This document shows positions 36,594-50,000 of a DNA stretch of 64,000 bases, in pieces. The notes below the pieces were generated by a model, which was not told the DNA's origin, did no database searches, and was given only the letters and a program-made list of their open reading frames with translations. The position numbers were made by a program, and so were the translations under genes. Each line of letters starts with the position of its first letter. Within the stretch, counting starts at the first letter, position 1. This DNA comes from Acanthornis magna (taxonomy: Eukaryota > Chordata > Aves > Passeriformes > Acanthizidae): the NCBI GenBank assembly GCA_036785705.1, contig JAWUZG010000084.1:13219501-13283500 (forward strand), in the 5' to 3' direction.

Positions 36594-39500
36594 ATAAGAT
36601 TTCATTGCTGTTCACCACCCCACAAAAGTGGTTTATTCAAATACTGCTGTGTGATATTCTAATGGTGGTTTCCTTTGGTGCTGCACCGAGAGTCCCAGGA
36701 AAACATCTGGAGACAGTGCAGGAGGGTGAAAAAGCCAGACGGTTGCAAGTACATAATAAACCGTATGTGAAATTTCACACAAGAGCTCGCTGATACCTGC
36801 TTTGTCGGCTCTGAGGGTAGAATGACACACTAGAACTTGCCAGAGTCCTCACACCCATCCTTCCACAGGCTAAGGCCCAAACTGTTCTTCGCTACGCAGG
36901 AAACTTGCTGCTTCCCAGAGAGTTGACACTTAAATACCAAATAAATTTCTTTCCAGATTGGGTTATATATTCAAAGATATTGTGTTAAAGTGCAGAAAGA
37001 TTTCCTCTAACATTCATAACATTTTTAGCTTCTTTCCCACTTGTTTTTCCACAGCCTTTGGTGTCTTCTTTAGCTTGTGGATAAAAGGGAATCATGCACA
37101 TGTTCCCCCAAATCAGGTAGTCTAGGGCAGCACCCCAGCTCAAAGTTGATATATCATTTAATATTCTTTTAATCCTGTCCATGGTAGTTGTGCTACAGAG
37201 ACCTCATCAACACCGGGTTTGCATACAAAACCAACTTGCTTTCTACATCCTCTTCTCTGGCAAACCCGACTGCCAAGTCTTAAAAGTCAGTATTCTTTAT
37301 AGCCACCCACAGCATGTACCTTAAGTTGAGAGTTTTTAGCTTGGAAATTATACTAAATTTTAAATTGTGGCTCTAAGTGGTCGCAGAACACTTTAGCAGC
37401 TGCTTTCTGGCCCTACCCTTATTCCCCACTTCTCCCTTCCCATTTCCACTTGCCTCAGTCCACTGGAGTGTTTTGGACTCTTTGCTGGTAGTTCAGAAAG
37501 GGGAATCAAATCAAGTTTTAATCAAGCATTCAAATCACTGCAGGTAGACTAATTTGACAGCTTCCATAACCAGGCACTCTTGTGACAAAAGCCACCAGCG
37601 CATGAAACCATGAAACTCACATATGCTGTGCCAGAGCTGGAGTACTAATGCAATACAACCACAAGGGACTCTCCCCAGAAGACTGCTAACTATATTGTGT
37701 AGATAAACTTAGTATTCATAATGCTAATTCATCACAAGAGATGCTAAACTGGGGAGGAAGAGAGGGGTGGTACAGAAAATCTCCCAGAAGCCCAAGGTCA
37801 GTGTCTCTTTTCTGTATGCATGAGAGAATCACTAAATTGTTTCTTGGAAAAACAGACCTGTCCTCGAGCCATGTGAGTAGCTCTTCTTGGCATAGCTGTC
37901 CTGACAAATACTCTCCCTTCCAGTTATTCTCTGAATCCTCAGATAAGTGAGGTCACCTCCTGGGGTCAGGCCAAGGGGTACAAAACCTAAAGGTGGCCAA
38001 GAGGCAGCAGCCATGCACAACAATGTGGATGAATAAGCAGTTTGGTGCTGACCTGTGACAGCACAGTAACCACAGAGAAAAATTCACTCTTCTCAAGGTC
38101 CAAATCTTTCCTCTAAGTGTAAAGAAAGAAAGTTATTCTCACATGACAAAAACCTTAAAGCAGGTCCCACATGGAAACTGTCACACAAGAACGTATTTTT
38201 AGTTTCAGGCAAAAGCCCAACTGCTTCTCTGTGCTCACACAAGATACATTTTTGGAAGTAAAGCACGTTCATAACAATAGTCTATCTAGTCCAAACTTGA
38301 CACTGGGGATGCCCTCCCCAGTTAGGAAGAGGTGGTATACAACTGCATTTCTAAGGACTTTATTTTCCAAAGTACTGACCACTGACACAAATTACTGTCT
38401 CGTCTTGATATCCACAAACATTTTACTGCTAACGTCAATGCAGAGTTTGAACAATAATGAGTGCCCTTAAAAATTCCACCTGCAAAAATTTGTTGGACTG
38501 CATAAATGCAGTCTGAACTGACATATGCAGGTGCAAGCATCAGAAGAAACAGGACAGTGTTAAAAAGAGTGTTATTGCTAATGAAGACCACACCAAGGTT
38601 ATGGCACTGTGACATCCACCACTCCTATCTTCCTTAGCCCATGAGGAAAAACAGGTAATGGGTGATAGCCTGGCCCAAGATTTATGGAAGATGAAGTAAG
38701 CAAGGATCTGCAGGAAAGCACAGCTCTGCCAGTGCTGCTGAATCCCAAAGGGCACAAAAGATCTGTCCAAAAATATGCTTGTTACATCAGGAAAAATCCC
38801 AGAAACTTAACATCAGGCATCCTTTGTCCTCTCCATCACATACAACTGATCCTTGCCAAATCCCCCTCCTAGAGCTTGGGGACATGGGTACATCTGTACA
38901 AGATTAACAAAATCTATAACAAAATTAGCATCAGCAGGTACAATCAACTTATTTGAAGATTTTTTAAAAATAAATACTACTTTCCCCTTCCAGAAGACCT
39001 CCCACTGAATTTTGTTATGCTGATTTCTCTACATGCCCACAATTTCTGTGATACTCAGCCCCCAACTGCAGCAGCAGAAAAACCCACTTAGGTTTCCTTC
39101 ATAAATTAAAACTCATTCGGTTTGTCCACCCTGTAGTTAGAGCACCTCACCATTCTCAAAGTTGGTCAGATCACAGACTCTCTGTAGGTTATTCTAAGTG
39201 GAAAAGTACTGCATCAAAAGCTATTGTGACACTTCATGGGAATTCCTGTTTTTTTACAGCTCAGATAGTAAGGACTGAACACCCAGTCCAAGGAGGTTAA
39301 CAGGATAGGCTATTGTATGACTGACAAACTATTTATATTAACACTCATCTATTACCACCATGGCTGGAACTTTAATAAAAAGGAGATTTTCTCACCTTGC
39401 AGGAAAAGAGAAATGCCTTCCAAGCAAACGGTACTTTTAGGCATCTTAAAATAAATTTATCATTTTATAGTAAGATTCTGTGCCAACATGTCTCTCTTGT

Positions 39501-39643
39501 TCTTTGCTTATGATAAAAAAGAAACTACAGTAGGACAGTTAATGAGCCACTTTTATAGGCCACACAAATGAGAGATGCTGCAGTACCAAACTTTTTAGTC
39601 TCTGAGTCTGTTAAAGAAAATAGCTTTATAATTCATACACATT

Positions 39644-39658
39644 AAAAAAAAAAAAAAA
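39644..39658. repeat. Poly-A tract (15 nt)
   Basis: Uninterrupted A run. It could be the tail of an old retrotransposed insertion, but no body is recognisable upstream. Confidence 0.9.
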
Positions 39659-40530
39659 CCACCCTAAAAAACTACACTGAAAGTAACACCAGACACTGAA
39701 ATTCCTCTCTGCAAGAGGCTGTCTGTAAGATTTAAGGCATCGCTCAGCCTCCACTAACACTGAGCAAAGGAATTGTATCCAGCTTGTGTTGGAATGATAC
39801 ATTTCCTCCTCCCACTTTCTTTTCTTGACAAGATTAGTTTCCCTGGGATGAAGGGAAATGAGAAGCATGTGGCAGTGATGCATACAGTCCTGGTTCTGTG
39901 ATAAGCAGAGACTGCAAACCCACCAAGCTGAATCTTGCCAAACATATGCTCATGTGAACTAGATTATGGGGCTTCTGTTGGTTGAGTTGTTTATTTAAAT
40001 TGTGTCAGGGAGCTGAATTTACATCTCCTAACCCTACTTCGCTTCCTGCATTCCAAATTGTTTATGCTACATTATTTGGCCATAAGATTCCATTTAGAAG
40101 GAAAAGAAAGCTCTCCAAATTCTGTCAGTATTCACATGTAATCTAATGTAGGGGGAAAAAAAAGAAACTTGATGGGACTCTCATCAATAATTTGTAGCAC
40201 ACATAACACTTGAAAAGATTAACTTCTTTAAAGGTCAGGTTCTACCAGTGGATGGATAACACCTGTCCTACCTTGTGGATGAATTTACCATAAAGAATGC
40301 TGTTACTTGCCTTAATGAGACACCCCTCACATTTGATACTTCTGAAAAGATATTAAGACATTGATCTTTTTAAGTTCAATCCAGTCATTAATAGAATTTG
40401 GGGGGGAAATGGTATATACATGCACAAACAAATGCTGCTCAACACAAGACCAACATCTGAAACTCTAAGCAGCCTTCATAAATAATGCTCCACTTTCAGC
40501 AAATGGTGATGTCACTTCTTGGTCCTTTGC

Positions 40531-40590
40531 AAAAAAAAAAAAAAAAAGAAAAAAGAAAAAAGAAAAAGAAAAAATTTTTTTAAAAAATTA
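40531..40590. repeat. A-rich tract with AAAAAG units
   Basis: A17 followed by several AAAAG/AAAAAG units and a T7 run. It yields a Lys-rich spurious frame on plus. Confidence 0.95.
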
Positions 40591-43225
40591 TTTTGGACTC
40601 TTGGAGCTAAAATCTCAGCTATAGTCCATTTCAGAAAACAAAACTTACACCTGACAAAACAACAAAGACTATTAACCACCTCAAACTACTTAAAATCACA
40701 AAGAAGCGAGGAGGTCAAGGTTTATTCTATAGAGGGCTGTGTGCTTCAAACACAGTCAGAACTTGGTCACAAAAAGGAGAATACAACTTTTCTAAAATAT
40801 TGAACAAATTAGAATTCAAATCTTTGTTCCATAAATCCAAATTACTGTGTTGATAGCCCTTTCACTTTAGGGTATGAAAAGAAAAATCAATAATCCGAAC
40901 AATTTCCATAGATATTACACACACTTCCCAATTTCAAATAGGACCAGGAAAGGTTATAGAAAGGACACAGAAAAGAACATTACATTGGCATTACCACAGA
41001 ATTTAGAAAAAGTTTGGTTATGAACAGCAACTAAAATGGGTTGCAGGATTTAAATCTGATGCCTTGAGACTAATTTGTTTCCTAACTCAGCTATGGCCTT
41101 GCACGGAGAGTATGGCAAAATTGCCAAGGGGATACTGTTTACATATTTTCTGTGAAGCCAAATCTATTAATTGTGTGGTTTACTAACACTACCATACTGC
41201 AAGTCCTGGTGTCATACTTGTATCACTGTAAACATGCCTGAGCTTTTTGTCCCATGAAATGCTTTCAGGATCTCACCATTCCATGGTCACTTTTGTCCTG
41301 CTATTCAGTTTGAGTTGTTCTCTGATTGGCTTCCTCTGAACTACCAAGCACTGCTATTCTGCCACCATGTGTGTTAGCTCACGTTCAGCTTCTCAGATGT
41401 TTCACTGTTGTTTTGTGCATCAGTGTGAATGTAAGGAAAAGGCACCTCAGCTGTCCCTGCCATCACACAGATGCTTCTTAGCTGTGTGGCTGCATGGACA
41501 GAGGGAAGGACACAGCCTCCCAGCTCCTAAACTTGTGTCCACCTTAGCATTAGGACCTCTCCTGGTTTTGAACATTGTACACTCCTGACCAAAGGGACTG
41601 ACTGTGTATGTGCATGCCTCCATTCATACACGCTTGGTCATTCCTCATTTCCACGCCTGCTGATCATATCTATTCCTGGCAATTTGTTGTCATTAATTCT
41701 ATAATTGTCTGTGTTGTACCATTTTCTTTTCCTGTAGATTAGCTCTCTGCTAATGTTTCCATCCTCTTGTGTCATAGAGCATCCTTTCTTAGTCATCTGT
41801 CATTTTAGCACTAGCACATGTGCTCCTGGAGATTGTTTACTACAGCTCCAGGCTCCCTCCTCCCAAACTTGGCTCCTTCCTACCCAGCTACACATACATA
41901 AACTCACGATTTCCACTGGTCTCCAGACTAGGTTTGTCAACGCAGGGCTAAAGTGCAGACAAGCCAAATCTCAGCAAATCTTGCTGCTCACCTGTTAGTA
42001 GGCACCAGCAGCTATAGGTAGGAAAGCCAAAAACTTGGTGGGGTGGGCTGGTACAGCTGCCCAGCACAATCTGTGAAGCAGTGTGCGCTGCTTTTAAAGC
42101 CGCCTGCCAAGGGAAGGATGCAAATGTCCAGCCCCTGCTCATGGCATGACTAAGTTGGCAGCATTTCAACTGGAAAAAATCCCCATTCGCTTCTCAACCC
42201 TGTCCTTCCTGAAAGTGTATTCCCTATCACCTGCCAGATGGCCTCCGTCGCGCTGAACTTGGTGCTCCCATCTCCTGCTGAGACAAGGTGTCCCACATTC
42301 ACTCCCCATCACAAGCCACAGAGAGGACACTCCTCTTACACTCAATCCTCCACAAAGTAGAGCTGAAAAGTCCACCTTTCCAGCTTGTTTGTCAGCATAG
42401 CCTCTTCTCCCTCCCACAGAGAACACAGTTCTTGACACCACCTCCCACAGCAATAAAAGAGAAAGGCTTTAGCATTTCCCAGCAATTCCATTAACTTTGA
42501 TGAATTGTCTGGCAGTGGCACCTGCTGCTAAGGATACACATGTACAGGATGAACTAAAAGGCATTTCTCCATGAAGCAGATGATATCACTGCAGATATGT
42601 CACTGTACAAATATGTATTTTTCCTGTCATCTGACCAACGATTTTAGCTCTGGCAAAGGCATCAATGTAATAGCTTTGGGGGAAAAACAACATCAAACAA
42701 ACTTCACAGAAATCCTAGTAGTAAAACAAGAGCGTAAGGAAGAATTTCTTTATGTTCTACTGAGAGAAGCTGTGCTTCATTTTGAGTGGAAATTTGCTGT
42801 ATTTAAAACATCATTAAATACAGCTCCAGGAAGAAAGAAAACAAACAACCTGACATGTAGTTCATATTAAGAACTTGAGTATCGTTACAACTGAGTTCTT
42901 CTCTGTGGCTACCTACCTTTTCTAATGGAAACATACACATTTATGTTATTAGTTCAATACCAGGCAAATTATTCTACAGGGAAATTTCATTTCAGCAAAG
43001 CAGATCAAAATTCAGAAGGAACTAGTGTTTGCCAAGTATGAGATCCAGCAGAAAAATCTCCCATTCCATTTTGGATTTAGGAAATAACTACAGTAGTATA
43101 GACCCTAGAATATTCATTATAAGGTAGTCCCAACACCTAATATATACTGCAAACCCTGAAAACATATTGGTCACTTCCACAAGGACTATCAAGGGACTTA
43201 AATGGGCTGCACAAAGATGCTTTTG

Positions 43226-43240
43226 TTATTATTATTATTA
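43226..43240. repeat. (TTA)n microsatellite
   Basis: Five consecutive TTA/ATT units. Confidence 0.9.
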
Positions 43241-44924
43241 ACCATCACGGTGATTTTTTTTAAGGGAAGCACATGAAAACAATATAAAAGGTCAGGTATT
43301 CAGTTCTTTATCTGACTTTTTGGCTGTTCAGAATACACAAAACAAGTGCAAAGCTGCTATCAAAGCAAATTAGTGACTTTTCATCATCTGGCATTTTCTG
43401 TTCCAGGCAGCATCATTCTGGTATAGATGGTCCAAAATGGATTTATATTGCTAAGGGCAGGAATAGGGCAAGGAGAGCCAGGTCAGGTACAGGAGGTTGT
43501 GCTCTTCAGGTGTGTTGAGTCAATTAGTCTATGATGAGATCCATTACAGTTACTAATTCAGAAAGCGTTAATTTTAATTAGCTCACAGGCTGCTCTAAGT
43601 TCTGCAAAGGATAAAAATTTCACTTCTGGCTTCATCAGTTCTGGCTATAGTTACATCACCTGATCACAACCAAGGGCCTTCCTTTCCAAGACGTCTGCAG
43701 GATGTACACTAAGACGGGACGTCTGTGTGCCTCATAAGAACATTCATGCTTATATTAAATAGATTTTAAATGTATTTCTATGATATGAAAGAAATCAACC
43801 ACCACATGAGGAGCTTCTACTCTGTGCAGTATTAGCCAATGTCCAGATTTGTTGGGTCAATGTTTTAGTATTTTTTTGTCATACCTACACAGTACAACCC
43901 TTTTGAAAATGTTACAGCTTTTAAAGTGAAAATACTTAGAAAATTGTTTGGGAACCAGCTGCAGTGAAATCTGAGGAAAAAATGTTAAAGTCCTTCTTTC
44001 TTTTTTCAATCTTAATTTGAGGAATGTTTTTTCAGGGTCTGTGGATTGTGGGTATCTACAAGAGATGCTTGGGATGCTTATGCTTTGTCTTTGGCATTAG
44101 CAAAACAGAGTGGAGGATCATGACAGCATCTAGGCATTAACAATGGTTGGAGGATTTGCCAAGTATACAATTTTTCGACTTGAAATAATGATTTCCAACA
44201 ATTACTCCAGGCCAAGTACAACTGCCCTACAAAGCAACCAACCTTCCAAGGACTCTTGCCTGCTATGGCCTTGTTCCAGACCTGTAAAGGTATTTTTAGC
44301 CTCCAAATAAAAGAATGAGGTAGCAAAAAACCTTCCAAATCTCAACACCAGTCTTTTTTGCTCACTCATCAAGGCATTGTGGTCTAGAACTAAAAGACAC
44401 TCTTCTGTGATGACGCTTTGTTGTGTACAAAATTGTTTGGACTTTTTTGGTCTGAAGACTATTTACGTGGACTTTATTCTGTCTGATTTCCATTTTGTTA
44501 TCAATTCGCACAGTGTCAGGAATACTCCCTCTAGCAGTGTGCTCCAGCAGGTTGACCAATGGGTCAGACCTTATTTTGTAATAACCTGAACATGACTAGA
44601 GGTGCTTAGCTCGTTATGGCCTTTTCTGGCCTTGCATTCTTTTATCAAACAGACTCTGCCATGGTACTCAATACCCTTCAGTTGACACTTTGAATTGTTT
44701 GCCCCACAGGTAAAACTCATTGCTTACTCCTATCAATGCAGTGGCTTTAGCATTGACAGAGGAAAGCTTGTAGGCAGAAAAGCACCAGGAGTCTGCTGCT
44801 CGCATGCCACCTCCTGGCATATCAATCCCACAGAGCCATGTCCTTACAACACATAATCCTACCAGAATGGCAGCACAACAGCTAGAGAAATTAGGTGTCT
44901 GAAACATATCTCTTATCAGAAGAC

Positions 44925-45315
44925 ACTGAGGAAGCTGGGCCTGTTTAGAGAATAGAAGATTGAGAGAAGACCTCATTAATGCATACATATATATCTCAAA
45001 GGCGGGTGCCAAGAGAATGGTGCCAGACTCTTTCAGTGGTGCCCAGCAACAGGATGAGGAGCAATGGCCATGAAATAAACCAGAAAAAGTTTCACCTCAA
45101 CTTGAGGAAGAACATCTTTTACACTGTGGGTTGCAAAGCACTGGGACAGGCTGGCTGGGGTGATTGTGGAGTCTCCCTCTCCTGAGGTATTCAAAACCCA
45201 CCTGGACACATTCCTGTGTCACCTGCTCTAGGTGACACTGCCTTGGCAGTGGTCGGACTGCATGATGTTCAGAGGTCCCTTCCAACCCTAATGATTCTGA
45301 AATTCTGTGAAATTA
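44925..45315 (+). mobile_element. CR1 LINE 3' end, sense on plus, with preserved tail
   Basis: Close to the avian CR1 3' consensus as I know it. Recognisable blocks include AAGCTGGGCCTGTTTAG, AGACCTCATTAATGCATAC, CAGACTCTTTCAGTGGTGCC, GTGGAGTCTCCCTCTCC, the CTGCTCTAGGTGACACTGC block, and the terminal GAGGTCCCTTCCAACCCTAATG followed by the short ATTCTG-type tail repeats (45291-45310). It is severely 5'-truncated, as usual, and non-coding. The intact 3' terminus suggests an original insertion and not a later fragment. Confidence 0.93.
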
Positions 45316-46388
45316 TTTAAGGATCATACATAGTATTATCCTGCTAAAGACAGGGCAATTTTGTGAGTGAAAAAGACTGACACATAGCATTTATGCAGTT
45401 TTTACCTGACCTTGCTCACATGCCTCATGGCTCTTTGCAGCTCCTCCAGTAAGCCACTCCAAGCTTTGTACTCAGAAATGTCTCTCATGATGGGGCTTCC
45501 TAAGTTATCCATACAAGCAAAGACTTGATACTTCACAGCAACAGAAATAATCTAGGAAGCAAATGACCTGAAATTCCCAGCAAAGACATAGGAATGCTCA
45601 ATGAGTGGGAATGAATTTTTGCTGCCCCTTTCCATTCCATCTCAGCTGTTCCACTGCACTTCTTGGACTGAAGTGGAAGTGCTGACAGAATAATTCTCAG
45701 ATGGAAACAGAAGTCGTCCCGGTCAGGGCTCTTCTCAGATCCTGACAGGCAAAAGGCTATTTTAAATGTGCTGATTATCAGGCATGTGGATGCCTTCACA
45801 GGCTGTGCACTAGAGACTGGAGAAAGAGAAAACCCTCCTTCAATAATTTTGGCCCCAGCTCTCTCTTCAAACTCTGACAGACATCACTTGCAAGTGCCAA
45901 GAGTATAAGAACAGGGCACAAACTTAGAAATAGCCTCCATGGTATCCAGCCTCCAGCAACGAGTATCTTGAGAAATTCTCAAGCTAGAACTGGTGTATTT
46001 ACGTTTAAATGCTTTTGACAGATCTGCTGGTATAATATTGTCTAATTGCTTTTGGAACCCAACATATCCAAAAGCAGTAAGTTCCTCGGGTTAACCAAAC
46101 ACTGTGTGAAAATGTCCTTACCTGTTCTGCATTTACCACCTGGCAGTATGAGTGGTTGTCCTACAGCTTTTATACTATGAGAAACTGAGAGCAACCAAAC
46201 ATTCCTGACTCAGGTCTCCATGTTGTCTGTGACTACCAAAAGGTTGCATGTCCACCCAACCCTGTCCTCTGCCCAGCTACTGTTATCTGTAATAGCATCA
46301 GCCACAGTTGCAGAACAGGTTCTCTGGGAGACACTGAGCACAATGTCTGCGGCAGAGGATTAAGGACATTAGTTTCCAACTCAAAGCA
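45316..46388. other. Non-coding stretch between two CR1 elements
   Basis: No repeat, exon or motif recognised. The longest open frame is 88 codons (45533-45799, minus) with no family resemblance. Confidence 0.6.
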
Positions 46389-47050
46389 TATAATCATGTA
46401 GGATTATAGAATTGGGAGAGACTTGAAAAGACCACACAGATGTAAGCAGAACTGGTCATACCTATGTTACTCCAGACAAATACTTCATCATTTAACAAAC
46501 CCATATCTTCTATTCTGTGACTGAAGCCTATTACTTCATACCCTACACCTAAAAGAAGAGCTATTCCCTTCCTCTTTCCAGCAGCCATTTTCACATTTGC
46601 AAAATGTTAAATATCCTTAGCCATCTTTTTCATACCAAAGAACTCCAATTCACGAAATCTTTCTCTTGGACTTCATTTTGACCTCCATCATTCCCACTGC
46701 ACTCAGATCAAATTGTCCAGTTGATCCCTGTCTTTCAACTGTAGCTCCCAAAAGCTGAACTATACCCCAGCTGAGACTATACTTAGTGCCAAGGAGATGG
46801 ATCATTTCACAGGTCTCATGGGTGATATGTTTTAGTTTTGCATTGCAAGATGGCTTTGCCTTTTGAAGCAACACAGCATTTGGGACTTAAATTCACCTTG
46901 TAAACCACAATAAACCCCAGATCTTCTCTTTGTAGGCCTATTTGTATTTATGCAGTTGATTATTTTTGAAGAGAAATATACTGCACTTATCCATTTATTT
47001 CAGGCTGTATATCTCCAGTTTGTCAACATCATTTTGGCATCTTTACTCTT
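46389..47050 (-). mobile_element. Old, diverged CR1/L3-like LINE fragment, minus orientation
   Basis: Read on plus, the blocks appear in the order expected of a reversed ancient CR1: a tail-like GATTATAGAATTGGGAGAGACTT near 46402, GCCTATTACTTCATACCCTAC near 46527, CCCAGCTGAGACTATACTTAG near 46766, GGCTTTGCCTTTTGAAGCAAC near 46852, CCACAATAAACCCCAGATCTTC near 46905 and TTTGTCAACATCATTTTGGCA near 47018. The match is to the older amniote CR1/L3-type consensus, not the young bird subfamilies. Indels are frequent and no coding frame survives. Limits are approximate. Confidence 0.72.
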
Positions 47051-50000
47051 TTCTGCCCCCTCAAAAAATCAGATCAGGACTGAACAGTAGCTGTAACAAA
47101 GTACATGGGGGTGAAAAAACTTTTAAATTCTAAAAGAGTATTTTTTAAATTGAGCGATGAATCAGGGTCTGAATTACCTTCAAAATAGTTCCTTCTTAGT
47201 ATCACAGGTGCAGCTCATCTCTAATGAGGTTTCACAGGATAATTAAACCCAGACAGCTTGGGCAAACATCCAAATCTTCAGTTATTCACCTTATCTAACA
47301 ACTCTGGCAAATAGTTTGAAGTGTTGTAATTCCTAACACAAAGAGCACATAATATCTGGGACCCTTGACTGAATATTTGAGATACCTCTCATTGCTTTAT
47401 CCACAGCAGGCAAAAATAGCGTTAAATTTAAATGCTGCAGTTAGAAAATACTTTCTCATGCTCTTGTTATTCTAGGCAGCTCCGCTATTGGTACAATTAC
47501 ACCAACAGTTTTGCTGTATCACTTCTTTAAAATACCCATTCAACTATTTTTGTGCAGTGCTGACCTAGGCCCTGCAACATATTTCTAACTCTTGCTGAAC
47601 CTCCCAAAAGGGGATACAGTGAGGCCAGCACAGAGAACACAAGTAGCCAGGACTAAAGCATTCGTTCTTGTCCTCAGATTTTATACAACTCTTAGAATAC
47701 ACTTTTAACTATCCAAAGCCCATATTCACCCTCTTCAAAAAGGCTTCATTGAGAATACAAAACCCCTGTTTCAGAAGTGGAATGGGCCTTCCAAGCGTGG
47801 TGCATTGGCAATTCATTTGGGCAGTTCTGAAGGGGCAAAGATGGCATTAGCATTTACAATTGTGATAAATAGATTTTACTTCCATGATACCTCTGTTATA
47901 AATTCATCCTCATTATACAGACTGGGAACTGAAAAGCAAGAAGATTAGGTGACTTAATTCCATCAGCAAGTCTGCAATAGAATCTAGGTCCTGCACCCAA
48001 ACCCAGTTCTTTCCACACTAAGATGTCTCAAGAAAAATAAAACATGGTAGGTTTTAAAACTCCTTATGTTTGCTAATCATCCTATAACTGAACTCAACAC
48101 CTCACTAACTTAGCTTATAGCATTGACTTACTCAGTTTTGCTCCTCATCTTAGAGCAATATGCTTCTCACTTTACAAAGTTGTTATTCCTAGTGAGATTT
48201 CCCAGATTCACTTTGGTTATATTACAGATCAGCCTCACAATGTGGGAGTGCATGAGAAAACAGTATCCTCTACTCTGAGTATCAGCAGTGTTCAGGGAAA
48301 TAAGCTGTGCCACCACACTAGAAATGAAAAAAATGAGTCACCAGTGGCTTTGGCAGTTGGATTGCTAAAGCAAGACCACCAGTCCCCAGCTCCACGCTAA
48401 GCTATGGAGCTCTTCTAACAGAAGCCCATCCAGCAGTACCTGGGCACAGCACAGCTGCAGGGGCCCGTGTCACACAGAAAGTGCCAGCAAAGCAGAAGGC
48501 AGGTGCCTGCCACTGCTCCAAGCACGCAGGAGTAGCAAGAGCAGATAGACAGAGAGTGTCAGACAAGTGTGTGTGGCTGCATTCCAGGGCCCAGAAAGTA
48601 AACAGATGAACACACTTGAGTGCTGTGGCCGACTGCGAGGTTACCGTGCGTGGATTTGCATTGTTTGCCCCGGGCACTAACGGAATGGACAATCTGCACA
48701 CCCAGCTGGCATGGCTACTTCCAGCAGCACGAAATCTAGCAACTCGCTCTGGAAGGAGGATCACGCAGTTATTCAACTCATATGGCACGCCAAAATCTGC
48801 AGGAACATCTATTTCTCAGGGTCCTACTAGCAATAGCCTGGAGCAAAACATATTTGAAATATCTCAGGGACAAAAGAGAAAAAAACCTGGGGTTTTATTT
48901 ACCCTTTTCAAAGGTAAAGTTGGTCACAAAAAGCTTGGTAGTTTTAAAGTAACACTTTCAACACAAACTCCTGACTGTAAGTACAAAATTCACTCTTTCA
49001 TGAAATTGCACCATGTTTTAAACCCCTGAGAATAATAATTTGAATTCTGTCAAAATGTGATTTAAATCTGCTTATATCTCATGAAGCTTTAAAGAGATCT
49101 ATGAGTTAAGCAGCCATGTTTTAGGTACAGTTTTAAAAAGCATTCTTGAAGAACGATTTCAAAGGGCTACTATTTATGTATCTAAATTACTGGGAATTTC
49201 CAGGCTATAAAATTTCTGAAAAAAAAGATGCCATGCAAATGCAAAAATCAAGGACAAACACTCACACAAAACAGTGTTCCCAAAACAGGTGGGAATGAGC
49301 AGCATGCCCTTCCAATCCCAATATATCACCCCAGGTCTCTGGAAGCTTGTATGATGTGAAGCTACAAGTCTCTGTGAAGCTGAACTCACACAGAACAGAC
49401 ACATTTTAAAAGTCGCCTTTGGTTGAATGGGAAATTTTGCATGGCTCACTAGATTTTTAATTATTCACACTCAAGTAACTGCACTCCTACTGGAAATCAA
49501 AATATTAATGTACAATACCTTGCTGGGAGTGTACAAGCAACACAGGTCCTTCCCAGAGTATCAGCGGAGCTGGGCTCGGACTCATCTCAGCCAGCTGCTC
49601 CCCTCCTGGGTGTCTGCACTGCTCTCGCGGTTGGTCTCGCACAGACCGAGAGCTGAGCCCTGATTCATGATTTCAGGCTCCAGCCATGGAATGCAGCCAT
49701 TGAAAACCCAGAACTATTTTTACCCCTGAGCAGCCACAGCATTTCTGCCCCATAAAGACTGCTGAAGCTGATGCCGTACCCTGCACACACACCCACCCTG
49801 AACCTAACCAGCTAAGATGCATGGTTCCCTGGCATTTAGGGGGGTTTTTAAATGTGCAGTTGCTACCAACAGGACAAAGCAGCTCAGCCCCTGGCATTAT
49901 TGTCAGCCCTCAGAAGTCAGACATTTGATCCCCGTTGTCAAAATTAGAAATTCCTCAGAAATGCTTTGCTCCAGGAGATAAGATTAGCTCAGAGCAATGA

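Larger units (their letters stand above)
31346..44924. other. Non-coding stretch; contains a strong hairpin and A-rich tracts
   Basis: No supported exon. Notable contents: a 148-codon open frame at 31371-31817 (plus, unrecognised); a 12-bp direct repeat at 36440-36469; a near-perfect hairpin at 36551-36593; A tracts at 39644-39658 and 40531-40590; an ATT triplet run at 43226-43240. TAAT-rich sequence near 43545-43625 could be regulatory. Other open frames are short and lack family resemblance. Confidence 0.6.

Noticed and set aside
39644..39658. Poly-A tail of a processed pseudogene
   Set aside because: No gene-like or repeat body upstream on either strand; treated as a simple homopolymer.
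48402..49029. Gene in the GC-richer patch with open frames on both strands
   Set aside because: No domain, no promoter-like CpG island, no paired splice signals. Overlapping frames on both strands point to composition.
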